From: Rufibacter sp. DG15C
GTDB taxonomy: Bacteria > Bacteroidota > Bacteroidia > Cytophagales > Hymenobacteraceae
Direction of reading: 5' to 3'
Length of the DNA: 64,000 nucleotides
Assembly (NCBI RefSeq): GCF_001577755.1
Contig: NZ_CP010776.1
Location: 2,356,001 to 2,420,000, forward strand
Below are positions 51,367-60,000 of this stretch, in pieces (within the stretch, counting starts at the first letter, position 1; every line of letters begins with the position of its first letter). The translations under genes were made by a program, and so were the position numbers. The notes under the pieces were generated by a model that was not told the origin of the DNA, made no database searches, and was given only the letters and a program-made list of their open reading frames with translations.

Positions 51367-51431
51367 ATTGTTGATTGTCTATTGCTGATTGTTGTTCAAT
51401 GAAAATCAATCAGCAATAGACAATCAACAAT
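51367..51431. repeat. 25-bp perfect inverted repeat between panB and the RluA-family gene
   Basis: Arms 51367-51391 and 51407-51431 are perfectly complementary (TTGTTGATTGTCTATTGC in the left arm) with a 15-nt loop. It is AT-rich with no long T tail, 7 bp from the panB stop. Could be a terminator or a processing stem; unrelated to the palindrome family. Confidence 0.75.
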
Positions 51432-51437
51432 CAGTAA

Positions 51438-52253
51438 TTAATAAGCTTCTTTTTCAGTGGGGAAGTTGAGGGACTTAACGTCTTTGATGTAGTTGCCCAC
51501 GGCGTTGGTGATGGTCTCGTGTAGTTCGGCGTAGCGGCGCAGGAAACGTGGTTTGAACTCTTTGGTGATGCCAAGCAAATCATGAATCACTAATACCTGA
51601 CCGTCTACGTGCGGACCGGCGCCAATGCCAATGATAGGGATATGCAGTTCAGCGGCGACGCGTTTGGCCAGGCTAGACGGAATTTTCTCCAGCACAATGG
51701 CAAAACAACCTAGTTCCTGCAGCAAGTGGGCGTCTTCTATGAGTTTCTCGGCTTCGGCTTCTTCTTTGGCGCGCACCGAGTAGGTGCCAAATTTATAGAT
51801 GGACTGCGGGGTTAAACCCAGGTGGCCCATCACGGGTACGCCAGCGCTTAAGATGCGGGTGATGGAGTCTTTAATCTCAAAGCCGCCTTCCAGCTTTACG
51901 CCGTGCGCGCCAGACTCCTTCATGATCCTGATGGCAGAGCGCAGGGCTTCAGAAGAATTTCCTTGATACGACCCAAACGGCAAGTCCACCACCACAAAGG
52001 CTCTTTTGACCCCGCGCACCACAGAGGAGGCGTGGTAGATCATCTGATCCAGCGTGATAGGAAGGGTAGTTTCATGACCGGCCATCACGTTAGAGGCAGA
52101 GTCACCTACCAGTAACACGTCTGTGCCGGCGGCATCCAGCAGAGTGGCCATGGAGAAGTCATAGGCCGTGAGCATGGAGATTTTTTCGCCGCGCTCCTTC
52201 ATGGTGTGCAGCTGGTGGGTGGTGACAATCTTTACCTCTTTCTGTACTGACAT
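51438..52253 (-). CDS. panB: 3-methyl-2-oxobutanoate hydroxymethyltransferase
   Basis: 271 residues from ATG 52253 ([18 protein letters not shown]); an in-frame start at 52286 would overlap the -7 box at 52284 and is less likely. Typical motifs: [63 protein letters not shown] and [16 protein letters not shown]. Makes ketopantoate for pantothenate/CoA. Single gene, terminator-like inverted repeat after the stop. Confidence 0.95.
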   Translation of the reverse strand: MSVQKEVKIVTTHQLHTMKERGEKISMLTAYDFSMATLLDAAGTDVLLVGDSASNVMAGHETTLPITLDQMIYHASSVVRGVKRAFVVVDLPFGSYQGNSSEALRSAIRIMKESGAHGVKLEGGFEIKDSITRILSAGVPVMGHLGLTPQSIYKFGTYSVRAKEEAEAEKLIEDAHLLQELGCFAIVLEKIPSSLAKRVAAELHIPIIGIGAGPHVDGQVLVIHDLLGITKEFKPRFLRRYAELHETITNAVGNYIKDVKSLNFPTEKEAY

Positions 52254-52283
52254 ACGCTCCCGCCTGTTAGTGTAGGCTCCAAG

Positions 52284-52291
52284 CAAAGGTA
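52284..52291 (-). promoter_or_regulatory. Candidate -7 box of panB
   Basis: TACCTTTG on the minus strand, 31 bp before the ATG at 52253. Supports that start. Confidence 0.5.
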
Positions 52292-52316
52292 GGAAAAGAA
52301 CATTGGCACTAGAAAG

Positions 52317-52354
52317 CGTTTTTGCCCTGTTTTTTTCAAAAAGAGCCCAAAAAC
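52317..52354. repeat. Palindromic intergenic element, copy 19
   Basis: CGTTTTTGCCCTGTTTTTTT left arm, AAAGAGCCCAAAAAC right arm, next to the lptD terminator. Confidence 0.7.
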
Positions 52355-52382
52355 AAAAAAGCCACCGGGTAGGTGGCTTTTG
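52355..52382 (-). terminator. Terminator of lptD
   Basis: AAAAGCCACC/GGTGGCTTTT stem; on the minus strand it begins 5 bp after the lptD stop and is followed by a T run. Confidence 0.85.
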
Positions 52383-52386
52383 CTGC

Positions 52387-55089
52387 TTAGTAGCGGTACG
52401 GGTTGGAGCTTCCGGTTCTGCGTATTCTCAAGTCTTGCAGAATAGAAGACTTGGCGTTGATGTTGATGGAGTACATCTGGTACGGGCCAAACGGCACCCA
52501 GTTGATGGACATCTGCCAGCAGTGCAAGTCTCTGGTTATGGCAATGTTGGTGTAACTCAGCATCTTGTTCTTGAAGTCATAGTTGGTGGTGTAGTTAAAC
52601 ATCCACTTGTCTGTGAGCGTCACAGAACCATTGATCCCCGCCGATGTAGCCTGGTTCTCTAGTTTGCCGTTCTCAAAGTCCCTTCCAAAGTTAGAAGTCA
52701 GGTCAATGGCCAAAGTCCAGGGAATATTAAACGCTACGTAGTCTGCAGCGGTCAAATCACGTTGCAAGCTAGGTAGGTTGGTGGGAGGCGGCGCGGTAGA
52801 GTTCTGTTGTTGCTTGCGGGCCGTTGGGTTCAGCTCAAAGCTGGTGTTAAAGTACAGACTCGTGATTCTAGCAAAGCTAAGTCCTCCGCCCTCCACCAGC
52901 AGTCTGTCAATTCTTCGGTTGTTCTGGTCATACTGGTAAGGGTCCAGCACGGCACCGGCCGTCAACGGGAAGTTGTTGAACAGACGCGTGCTCAAGTCCA
53001 CGTTGATGTTGGAAAGCTTGAAGGAGTCGGCGGCGAAGTTATAGGCAGAACGTATGGCAAAGCGGTCAATCAAACTTACCTTCTTGAAGCCACCGGCACT
53101 GTCGCTCTCCGTCTTCACTTTCATCTCCACGTTGTTGTCAATACCAAAGGTCATGGCACTAGTAAGACCCGGCCCCGGCACGTTGCCCTCTAAGCCCTGG
53201 AACCTGGAGAGCAGTTGGGTGTTTCCATTGGCATCACTCTGAACGCGCTGGTAAAAGCCAAACTCCGGCCGGCCGAAGTCTGGTCTAAAGCTATAGCCCA
53301 AGTTAGGGGTGATGGTGTGACGGATGGCCTGCACCTTTTTCCCTTTGAAGTTGGCAATGCCGTACACGTTGGTGGTGAAGGAAACCCCACCTGAGTATTG
53401 GTACGCTCTATGGAACCCGCTCACCGTGTCAATCTTCAGCAAGTCTGAGTTGGGGATTGAACTGTACGTGAATTTCTTGGTGAACCAGCTTTCATTGTAA
53501 GACACGCTGGGCGTCAGCTTGAAAAACTTGAACAGGTTGATGGTCCCCAGTGTGATAGGAATGTCATGGTTGATAGACGTCCTGGCATTCCTGAATATCT
53601 CTGACAAGTTGGTGCCATTGATGGCCAGTGTAGTGTCTTTTCTCGCCGCGTCAGAGAAAGGATAGCCTGCATTGCCGCCACTAGAAACGGTATTGCTTAC
53701 ATTCTGGCGGGCGGTTAAGTTATAGCCAATCCGTATGCCTTCTACCCAACGACCGGTCATGGCTACTCCAAACCACTCCAGGGGGCTTTGGCTGGCCACC
53801 CCTAAACTGAAGTCAGGCAATACAAAACTCATGTTCTGCGTGGCTTCTGTGATGGTAGTGTCTCTTCCGTCTGGGGTCTGATAACTGTAAGAGTTAGTGC
53901 CTTGCGACTGGCTTTGGGAAACTTGGATGGAGTAGTTGATTGGCGAATTGGGACTGCTTTTACGATACGAGACCGTTGAGTTGAAAGACGGGCTCAACGC
54001 CTGCTGCGCGCTGGTAGGGTTGCGTTGGTTAAAGAACTGGCTACCGGCGTTCACACTGGCAGAGAATTGGCCTTTGCCTGGTCGTACAATAGGAGTGTGG
54101 CTCCAGCTAATCCAGATGTCCCTAGAGTCTCCAGTTAATCTGTAATCTTCATTTAAGTTAGCGCCACCCAAATCTTCTGCCCCTTTGGTGTAAGAGTGAC
54201 GAAGGTTGAAATTACCGCTGAACTTATAACGGCTTATGTAATTGGACTGAACCTGCACACCATAGCCGCCCAAAGAGTAAATGTCGCCGGTAAAGCGCAT
54301 GTCCAGGTAGTCATTCACGGCCCAGTAGAAACCTCCCTCGCGCAGATAGAAACCCTGCTGGGCAGACTCCCCGAAGGACGGAATGATAATCCCTGACCCG
54401 CGTTTTTGGGGAGAAGGAAAGAAACCGAAAGGAAACCCTATGGGCGTGGGTACATCAGCAAACACCAAATGGAAAGGCCCGGCCACCACGCGGTCGCTGG
54501 GAATTACTTTCATCTTGGTGGCTTTAATATAAAAGTGCGGATGCTCCAGGTTACACGTGGTGTAGCGGGCATGGCGTCCGTAAATCTCGTTGAGCTCATT
54601 CTTCTTGATGGTCTCTGCGTGGATGAAACCTTCGCCCTGCGTAGTGACCGCGCCAGAAACTTTACCCTTTTTTGTTTTGTAGTTGTAGACGATGCGCTGG
54701 GCTTGGTAGGTCTCAGCGCCGTTCTTGAACAAGGGCTTCTCTTGCATCACCCCGGCAGAGTCTAGAATACCGTCTGCGGTAAGGGTATTGGTTTTCCAGT
54801 TGATTTGAATGTAGGCCGCATCCAGGGCAATCTCGCCATAATCAATGTGCGCAGTGCCATACAAGTGCATGATTTGCTGGATGGCGTCATACCTTATGGA
54901 GTCTTTGGCCTTATAATTGATAGTGGTCTCAATGTCACCTTTGCGAGTCTTGGCCGTGTCTCTTACAGACACACTCAAAGTATCTGGCCGAGTGGGGCGT
55001 ACCTGAGCCTTTCCCTCCAAACTGGTGAATACGGCAGCAAGGACCAGGAGGGCGACTGCTAAAAACTGGAGGGATCTCTTCTGAATCAA
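52387..55089 (-). CDS. lptD: LPS-assembly protein LptD (OstA family)
   Basis: About 900 residues, TTG start with a signal peptide ([21 protein letters not shown]). N-terminal OstA-like beta-jellyroll (residues about 60-220: [37 protein letters not shown]). The conserved [20 protein letters not shown] motif precedes a large beta-barrel with the C-terminal [19 protein letters not shown]. This is the Bacteroidota-type LptD that inserts LPS into the outer membrane with LptE. A -7 box at 55122 supports a start near here. Divergent from the amidase gene. Another start codon further in cannot be excluded. Confidence 0.93.
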   Translation of the reverse strand: MIQKRSLQFLAVALLVLAAVFTSLEGKAQVRPTRPDTLSVSVRDTAKTRKGDIETTINYKAKDSIRYDAIQQIMHLYGTAHIDYGEIALDAAYIQINWKTNTLTADGILDSAGVMQEKPLFKNGAETYQAQRIVYNYKTKKGKVSGAVTTQGEGFIHAETIKKNELNEIYGRHARYTTCNLEHPHFYIKATKMKVIPSDRVVAGPFHLVFADVPTPIGFPFGFFPSPQKRGSGIIIPSFGESAQQGFYLREGGFYWAVNDYLDMRFTGDIYSLGGYGVQVQSNYISRYKFSGNFNLRHSYTKGAEDLGGANLNEDYRLTGDSRDIWISWSHTPIVRPGKGQFSASVNAGSQFFNQRNPTSAQQALSPSFNSTVSYRKSSPNSPINYSIQVSQSQSQGTNSYSYQTPDGRDTTITEATQNMSFVLPDFSLGVASQSPLEWFGVAMTGRWVEGIRIGYNLTARQNVSNTVSSGGNAGYPFSDAARKDTTLAINGTNLSEIFRNARTSINHDIPITLGTINLFKFFKLTPSVSYNESWFTKKFTYSSIPNSDLLKIDTVSGFHRAYQYSGGVSFTTNVYGIANFKGKKVQAIRHTITPNLGYSFRPDFGRPEFGFYQRVQSDANGNTQLLSRFQGLEGNVPGPGLTSAMTFGIDNNVEMKVKTESDSAGGFKKVSLIDRFAIRSAYNFAADSFKLSNINVDLSTRLFNNFPLTAGAVLDPYQYDQNNRRIDRLLVEGGGLSFARITSLYFNTSFELNPTARKQQQNSTAPPPTNLPSLQRDLTAADYVAFNIPWTLAIDLTSNFGRDFENGKLENQATSAGINGSVTLTDKWMFNYTTNYDFKNKMLSYTNIAITRDLHCWQMSINWVPFGPYQMYSININAKSSILQDLRIRRTGSSNPYRY

Positions 55090-55121
55090 GTAGAATTTTT
55101 GTTGTTTTGTACTTATTAGTA

Positions 55122-55129
55122 CAAAGTTA
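55122..55129 (-). promoter_or_regulatory. Candidate -7 box of lptD
   Basis: TAACTTTG on the minus strand, 32 bp before the TTG start. No good -33. Confidence 0.5.
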
Positions 55130-55158
55130 TTAACTATAGCTTTTAACTAACGATACTC

Positions 55159-55935
55159 GTGAAAAATATTGTCTCCCTTTGCCTGCTTGTTTTTTTACTC
55201 CTCCCATCCTTTACGCCAGCTAAACGGAAAGAGGTGAAAGTGCGCACGGTGGTCATTGACGCTGGTCACGGTGGTAAAGATATAGGTTGTAACGGCAAAT
55301 CTGCCTACGAAAAACATGTGGCCTTGGCTGTGGCCCTAAAACTGGGCAAGCAGATAGAGGAGAACAACCCAGACGTGAAGGTGGTCTACACCCGTAAGAA
55401 CGACACCTTTGTGGAGTTGATTGACCGGGCCGGCATCGCTAATAAAAACCACGCAGATTTATTTATTTCCATCCATTGCAACTCAGGTCCTAGCGCTGCC
55501 TTTGGCACGGAGACGTACACCATGGGTCTGCATACCTCCAACGGCAACCTGGCCGTAGCCAAGCGCGAGAACTCGGTTATCTTACAAGAAGAGAACTACA
55601 AAGAGAACTACGGCGGCTTTAACCCCAACTCGCCGCAGAGCCATATCCTGTTCAGTCTCTACCAGAGCGCCTATATTGACAACAGCCTTCGGTTTGCCCA
55701 AAAGGTAGAGAAACAATTTAAATCCAAGTTAGGACGTTCCAGTAGGGGCGTAAAGCAAGCGGGCTTTCTGGTGCTCTGGAAATCTGCCATGCCTAGCGCC
55801 TTGATTGAGATAGGATTCCTGACCAATCCTAGTGAGGAGAAGTTCCTCAACGATAATAGCAACCAATCGTATATGGCTTCAGGCATATACCGGGCCTTCA
55901 AAGAGTACAAGCAAGAGCTTGAGGCCATGAACTAA
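55159..55935 (+). CDS. N-acetylmuramoyl-L-alanine amidase (Amidase_3 type)
   Basis: 258 residues, GTG start. Signal peptide (SLCLLVFLLLPSFTPA), then the amidase_3 domain: VVIDAGHGGKDIG with His37, YEKHVALAVAL with Glu51, DLFISIHCNSG with His106 and SALIEIGFLTNPSEEKFL with the catalytic Glu near the end. These are the zinc ligands and general base of AmiC-type amidases. Cuts peptide stems from glycan in cell separation. The MCE-domain gene starts 12 bp later, so they are co-transcribed. Confidence 0.93.
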   Translation: MKNIVSLCLLVFLLLPSFTPAKRKEVKVRTVVIDAGHGGKDIGCNGKSAYEKHVALAVALKLGKQIEENNPDVKVVYTRKNDTFVELIDRAGIANKNHADLFISIHCNSGPSAAFGTETYTMGLHTSNGNLAVAKRENSVILQEENYKENYGGFNPNSPQSHILFSLYQSAYIDNSLRFAQKVEKQFKSKLGRSSRGVKQAGFLVLWKSAMPSALIEIGFLTNPSEEKFLNDNSNQSYMASGIYRAFKEYKQELEAMN

Positions 55936-55947
55936 CCAATTCCAACT

Positions 55948-56961
55948 GTGAATTTATCTAAAGAACTCAAAGTAGCGTTGCTGGGCCTTGTGGCAGTAGC
56001 GGCACTCTATGTGGGCTTCATTTTCTTAAAAGGCTCTAGCGTCTTTTCTTCTTCGCGCACGTTTTTTGTAACCTATGAAAGTGTGTCTGGCTTGACGGTG
56101 TCCAACCCTGTGATCCTGAATGGTTTAAACGTAGGGATTGTCAAAGAGATGACCCTGCAGCCAACCAAAGGCAACCGGGTGGTGGTCACTGTGGAGATAA
56201 ATGAAGACATCATAGTAGGGGATTCTACCGTGGCCATGCTGGTAAGCTCAGATTTGTTGGGCGGCAAAGCCATTGAACTCTACATGGGTAAGAACAAGCG
56301 GCTTTATGACGGCGGTGAGAACTTGATTCCGTTTGTCAAAGAAAGCATCACAGACTTGTTTGCCTCCAGAGCCATGCCAGTCTTAGACACGGTTGACTCT
56401 ACCTTGGTACGATTGAACATGTTCTTGGACAAGGACGCCAAGCGCAGCATCCAGTCCATTCTCATGAACGCCGAGGCTACCTCAGAGACCATCAGGGCTA
56501 TGGCGCTGGCCAACCAAGGCAACATCAACCAGATTGCTGGTAACCTGGCGCAACTCACGGCCTCCTTAAAAGGCACAGAAAAGAAGTTCAGTCAGCTGGC
56601 GTCTAACCTCAATGAGATCACAGACACCATTGACGTGCAGACCATGAACCAGACCATTAAGAACTTGAACGCGACGGTGTCTGAGGCACAATTGGCCATG
56701 AAGAAATTCAATGAAAGCCAAGGCTCTTTCAACAAGCTCATGAACGATGATTCCTTGTACCGCAACTTGAATGCTTCCAGCGCCAGTTTAAACGCCTTGC
56801 TCATTGACTTTAAGGCCAATCCTAAGCGGTATGTGCATTTCTCGCTCATAGGGGGTGGCACCAAGGTAGAAAAAGCTGAAAACGTGAAAGAGGCCACCAA
56901 AGTGAAGAATGCCGCTACCGTTGAGAAGGCCGGCACCATTGAAGAAATAGAGAAGAAGTAA
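55948..56961 (+). CDS. MlaD/MCE family phospholipid transport protein
   Basis: 337 residues, GTG start. One N-terminal membrane helix (VALLGLVAVAALYVGFIFLKG), then the MCE domain FFVTYESVSGLTVSNPVILNGLNVGIVKEM and LVSSDLLGGKAIELYMG at about residues 35-115. The rest is helical and coiled (QIAGNLAQLTASLKGTEKK; NATVSEAQLAMKKF), with a tail of repeating VEKAENVKEATKVKNAATVEK character. Subunit of an ABC-type lipid transport system (MlaEFD-like). No permease or ATPase is next to it. Perfect palindrome with T run follows. Confidence 0.9.
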   Translation: MNLSKELKVALLGLVAVAALYVGFIFLKGSSVFSSSRTFFVTYESVSGLTVSNPVILNGLNVGIVKEMTLQPTKGNRVVVTVEINEDIIVGDSTVAMLVSSDLLGGKAIELYMGKNKRLYDGGENLIPFVKESITDLFASRAMPVLDTVDSTLVRLNMFLDKDAKRSIQSILMNAEATSETIRAMALANQGNINQIAGNLAQLTASLKGTEKKFSQLASNLNEITDTIDVQTMNQTIKNLNATVSEAQLAMKKFNESQGSFNKLMNDDSLYRNLNASSASLNALLIDFKANPKRYVHFSLIGGGTKVEKAENVKEATKVKNAATVEKAGTIEEIEKK

Positions 56962-56979
56962 ATTTCTCAAACAGATATT

Positions 56980-57027
56980 AAAAGCGTTTTTGGCCTGTTT
57001 TCTAGAAAACAGGCCAAAAACGCTTTT
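56980..57027. repeat. Palindromic intergenic element, copy 20, perfect 48-bp palindrome
   Basis: 24-bp arms, perfectly complementary, centred on TCTAGA, with outer AAAAGCG/CGCTTTT and a T run after it, so it can also serve as terminator of the MCE gene 19 bp upstream. Confidence 0.95.
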
Positions 57028-57058
57028 TTGCTTTTAGGGCTAAACAACTAGCTAACAA

Positions 57059-57090
57059 TTGTTAGGCTTTCTTTGAAATCCTTATATTTG
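57059..57090 (+). promoter_or_regulatory. Candidate promoter of the acyl-CoA carboxylase gene
   Basis: TTG (57059-57061), 21 bp, TATATTTG (57083-57090), 49 bp before the ATG. Good match to TTG-N17-23-TAnnTTTG. Confidence 0.65.
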
Positions 57091-57139
57091 TCCATAGCCC
57101 ACAAAGGGCCAACCTCAAAACTACCGTATTCATCCCCGC

Positions 57140-58768
57140 ATGGATTTAGAATTCAATAAGAACGAAGACGCCTTGAAGCAGCTTTGTTTTCAGTTAAGGA
57201 GCAAACACCAGAAAGTATCTTTGGGCGGCGGCGAGAAAGCCATAGCCAAGCAACACGAGAAGGGCAAACTCACGGCCCGGGAGCGCATTCAGTATTTGAT
57301 TGATGAGGCATCAGAGTTCTTGGAGATTGCCGCCTTTGCCGGCGAAGGCATGTACCAGGAGTACGGTGGTTGCCCTGGCGGAGGCGTGGTGGCTGGTATT
57401 GGCTATGTGAAAGGCCGCCAGTGCATGATTGTGGCCAATGACGCTACCGTGAAAGCGGGTGCCTGGTTTCCCATCACCGCCAAGAAGAACCTGCGCGCGC
57501 AAGAAATTGCCATGGAGAACCGCCTGCCGGTCATCTACCTGGTAGACAGCGCCGGCGTGTTCTTGCCCATGCAGGACGAGATCTTCCCAGACAAAGAGCA
57601 CTTCGGGCGCATGTTCCGGAACAACGCCATCATGAGCTCAGAAGGCATCGTGCAGATCTCAGCGATTATGGGTTCTTGCGTAGCAGGCGGCGCCTATCTG
57701 CCTATTATGAGCGACGAGGCCATGATTGTGGAAGGCACAGGTTCTATCTTCCTGGCTGGATCATACCTGGTGAAAGCGGCCATTGGCGAGACCATTGACA
57801 ATGAGACCCTGGGCGGCGCGTCCACCCATTCAGAAATCTCTGGCGTCACAGATTATAAGTTCGAGACCGATCAAGAGTGCCTGGACCATATCCGGAACAT
57901 CTTTGATAAAATGGGCGACAACCCCAAAGCAGGCTTCAGCAGAGTAGAGCCTGTGGCGCCTAAGTTAGACCCACAAGAAATCTACGGTCTGTTGCCCACG
58001 GACCGCGTGAAGCCCTATGACATGATGGACATCATCCTGCGCATGGTGGACAATTCTGAGTTTGAGCCATACAAGGATCTTTATGGGCAAAGTCTGATTT
58101 GCGGCTTGGCGCGCATAGACGGTTGGGCCGTGGGCATTGTGGCCAACCAACGCAAGATTGTCAAGAGCAAGAAAGGCGAGATGCAAATGGGTGGCGTGAT
58201 CTATTCAGACTCTGCAGACAAGGCCGCGCGCTTTATCATGAACTGCAACCAGAAGAAAATTCCGTTGTTGTTCTTGCAAGACGTGTCGGGGTTTATGGTA
58301 GGCAGCAAGGCAGAGCACGGCGGCATCATCAAAGACGGCGCCAAGCTGGTGAATGCCATGAGCAACTCTGTGGTTCCTAAGTTCACCATCCTGATTGGCA
58401 ACAGCTACGGCGCGGGTAACTATGCCATGTGCGGCAAAGCCTATGACCCACGCTTGATCTATGCCTGGCCAACGGCGCAATTAGCGGTCATGTCAGGAGC
58501 ATCAGCGGCCAAGACCTTGTTGCAGATTCAGGTAGCATCTTTAAAAGCCAAAGGCGAGGAGATTACTCCAGAAGATGAGAAAGCCTTGCTCGACAAAATC
58601 ACGGCCCGTTACAATGAGCAGTTGAGCCCGTATTACGCGGCCTCCCGCCTGTGGGTAGACGGCATCATTGACCCCCTAGAAACGCGCAAAGTCATCTCTA
58701 TGGGCATTGAAGCAGCCAACAACGCCCCCATCACCAAACCATTCAACGTAGGCGTAATCCAAACCTGA
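57140..58768 (+). CDS. Acyl-CoA carboxylase beta (carboxyltransferase) subunit
   Basis: 542 residues. N-terminal and C-terminal carboxyltransferase domains: GKLTARERIQYLID, FAGEGMYQEYGGCPGGGVVAGIG, ITAKKNLRAQEIAMENRLPVIYLVDSAG, GSCVAGGAYLP in the first half; IPLLFLQDVSGFMVG, GNSYGAGNYAMCGKAYDPRLIYAWP and MSGASAAKTLL in the second. Transfers CO2 from carboxybiotin to an acyl-CoA, as in propionyl-CoA or methylcrotonyl-CoA carboxylase; substrate not resolved. The biotin carboxylase subunit is not in this window. Confidence 0.93.
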   Translation: MDLEFNKNEDALKQLCFQLRSKHQKVSLGGGEKAIAKQHEKGKLTARERIQYLIDEASEFLEIAAFAGEGMYQEYGGCPGGGVVAGIGYVKGRQCMIVANDATVKAGAWFPITAKKNLRAQEIAMENRLPVIYLVDSAGVFLPMQDEIFPDKEHFGRMFRNNAIMSSEGIVQISAIMGSCVAGGAYLPIMSDEAMIVEGTGSIFLAGSYLVKAAIGETIDNETLGGASTHSEISGVTDYKFETDQECLDHIRNIFDKMGDNPKAGFSRVEPVAPKLDPQEIYGLLPTDRVKPYDMMDIILRMVDNSEFEPYKDLYGQSLICGLARIDGWAVGIVANQRKIVKSKKGEMQMGGVIYSDSADKAARFIMNCNQKKIPLLFLQDVSGFMVGSKAEHGGIIKDGAKLVNAMSNSVVPKFTILIGNSYGAGNYAMCGKAYDPRLIYAWPTAQLAVMSGASAAKTLLQIQVASLKAKGEEITPEDEKALLDKITARYNEQLSPYYAASRLWVDGIIDPLETRKVISMGIEAANNAPITKPFNVGVIQT

Positions 58769-58790
58769 GTTTGAGAATCAGACTATAAAA

Positions 58791-58834
58791 AAATACGGCA
58801 AAGAAATGACGCAGCTCACTTCTTTGCCGTATTC
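58791..58834 (+). terminator. Terminator of the carboxylase gene
   Basis: AATACGGCAAAGAA/TTCTTTGCCGTATT stem, 14-nt loop, T-rich bases following. It lies 23 bp after the stop. Confidence 0.8.
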
Positions 58835-58898
58835 GTTTTAATATTGTGAGAGATACTTCTTAATTTTTCACTTCTAATTATTAATTGAACACGCAGTT

Positions 58899-59807
58899 TT
58901 GACGAATAAAGAAATAAAGGCGCTGATTTCGCTGTTGGACGATGAAGACCCGGGGGTAGTCGCGCACGTGCATGGCCGCATTGTGGAGTTGGGGGAGACC
59001 ATTACGCCTTTTCTTGAGGAAGCCTGGGAGGAGAGCCTGGACCCAGACCATCAGAAGAAATTGGAAGACCTCATCCATGACCTTCAGTTTGAAGCTTTAC
59101 ACAGACGCTTGAAGGAATGGAAGGAGGAAGGTGCCCAGGACCTGCTGAAAGGCATGTGGCTGGTGAACACCTACCAGTACCCAGACGTGCGCATGGAAGA
59201 CGTCATGAAAATCATTGCCGAACTGCATTACGAGGTCTGGGTACAGGTTAAGCCCGACATGCACCCCTATGACCAGGTAAAGGCCATGAACCACGTGCTG
59301 TTCAAGTTGCAGCACTTCTCTGCCAATACCAAAAACTTCCACGCGCCCACCAACTCCATGCTGTACCAAGTGCTGGAAAGCAAGCGCGGAAACCCCTTGA
59401 CGCTGTGCGTGATTTACATGACATTGGCCCAACGCATGGGGCTGCCGGTCTATGGTGTTAATCTACCCAACCTGTTCATCCTTACCTACAAGAGCGACGT
59501 GGTGCCACAGTTTTACATCAATGCCTACAACCGGGGGCTCATCCTCACCAAAAACGACATTGACAATTACATCCTGCAGCTCAACCTCAACCCCGTTGAT
59601 ATTTTCTATGAACCTTGTGCGCCCATTGACATTGTACGGCGGGCCCTGCGCAACTTGTCCATGTCTTATGAAAAGCTCAACGAGGCAGAAAAGGCGACAG
59701 AGATAGAAAAACTGTTGGAGGTGCTCTCAGATACGCCAGCCCAAGACTCAGAAGAGAAAAATGAGGATGAGACCAACCAAGATGGAGACGGAGACTGGGA
59801 AGAATAG
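58899..59807 (+). CDS. Transglutaminase-like (SirB1/DUF1347-type) protein
   Basis: 302 residues, TTG start. Pattern of the Transglut_core2/SirB1 family: DDEDPGVVAHVHGRIVELGE, then HPYDQVKAMNHVLF, the segment YQVLESKRGNPLTLCVIYMTLAQRMGLPVYGVNLPNLF with the Cys/His-like region, and NPVDIFYEPCAPIDIVRRAL. Family function is uncertain. An acidic Asp/Glu-rich tail ends the protein. Palindromic copy 21 starts at the base after its stop codon. Confidence 0.85.
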   Translation: MTNKEIKALISLLDDEDPGVVAHVHGRIVELGETITPFLEEAWEESLDPDHQKKLEDLIHDLQFEALHRRLKEWKEEGAQDLLKGMWLVNTYQYPDVRMEDVMKIIAELHYEVWVQVKPDMHPYDQVKAMNHVLFKLQHFSANTKNFHAPTNSMLYQVLESKRGNPLTLCVIYMTLAQRMGLPVYGVNLPNLFILTYKSDVVPQFYINAYNRGLILTKNDIDNYILQLNLNPVDIFYEPCAPIDIVRRALRNLSMSYEKLNEAEKATEIEKLLEVLSDTPAQDSEEKNEDETNQDGDGDWEE

Positions 59808-59845
59808 CGTTTTTGCCCTCATTTCCAGGAAATAGCCCAAAAATG
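59808..59845. repeat. Palindromic intergenic element, copy 21, abutting a stop codon
   Basis: CGTTTTTGCCCTCATTTCC left arm, ATAGCCCAAAAATG right arm, beginning immediately after the TAG at 59805-59807. Confidence 0.78.
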
Positions 59846-59876
59846 AAAAGCCGCCTTGTAAGGGGTGGCTTTTTTT
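59846..59876 (+). terminator. Terminator after the SirB1-like gene
   Basis: AAGCCGCC/GGTGGCTT stem (one G-T pair) with T-run at the end. Confidence 0.75.
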
Positions 59877-60000
59877 ATGCCTTCGTCCTTTTGCTCAATG
59901 CAATAAGTTTAGGAAGCTGCGCAAGAATCAGGTTCAGAATTATTGTCCTAAAACGGTAAATGCGTATCTTACCTAGCTGAGGAAAGAGCTAATCTGTTCT

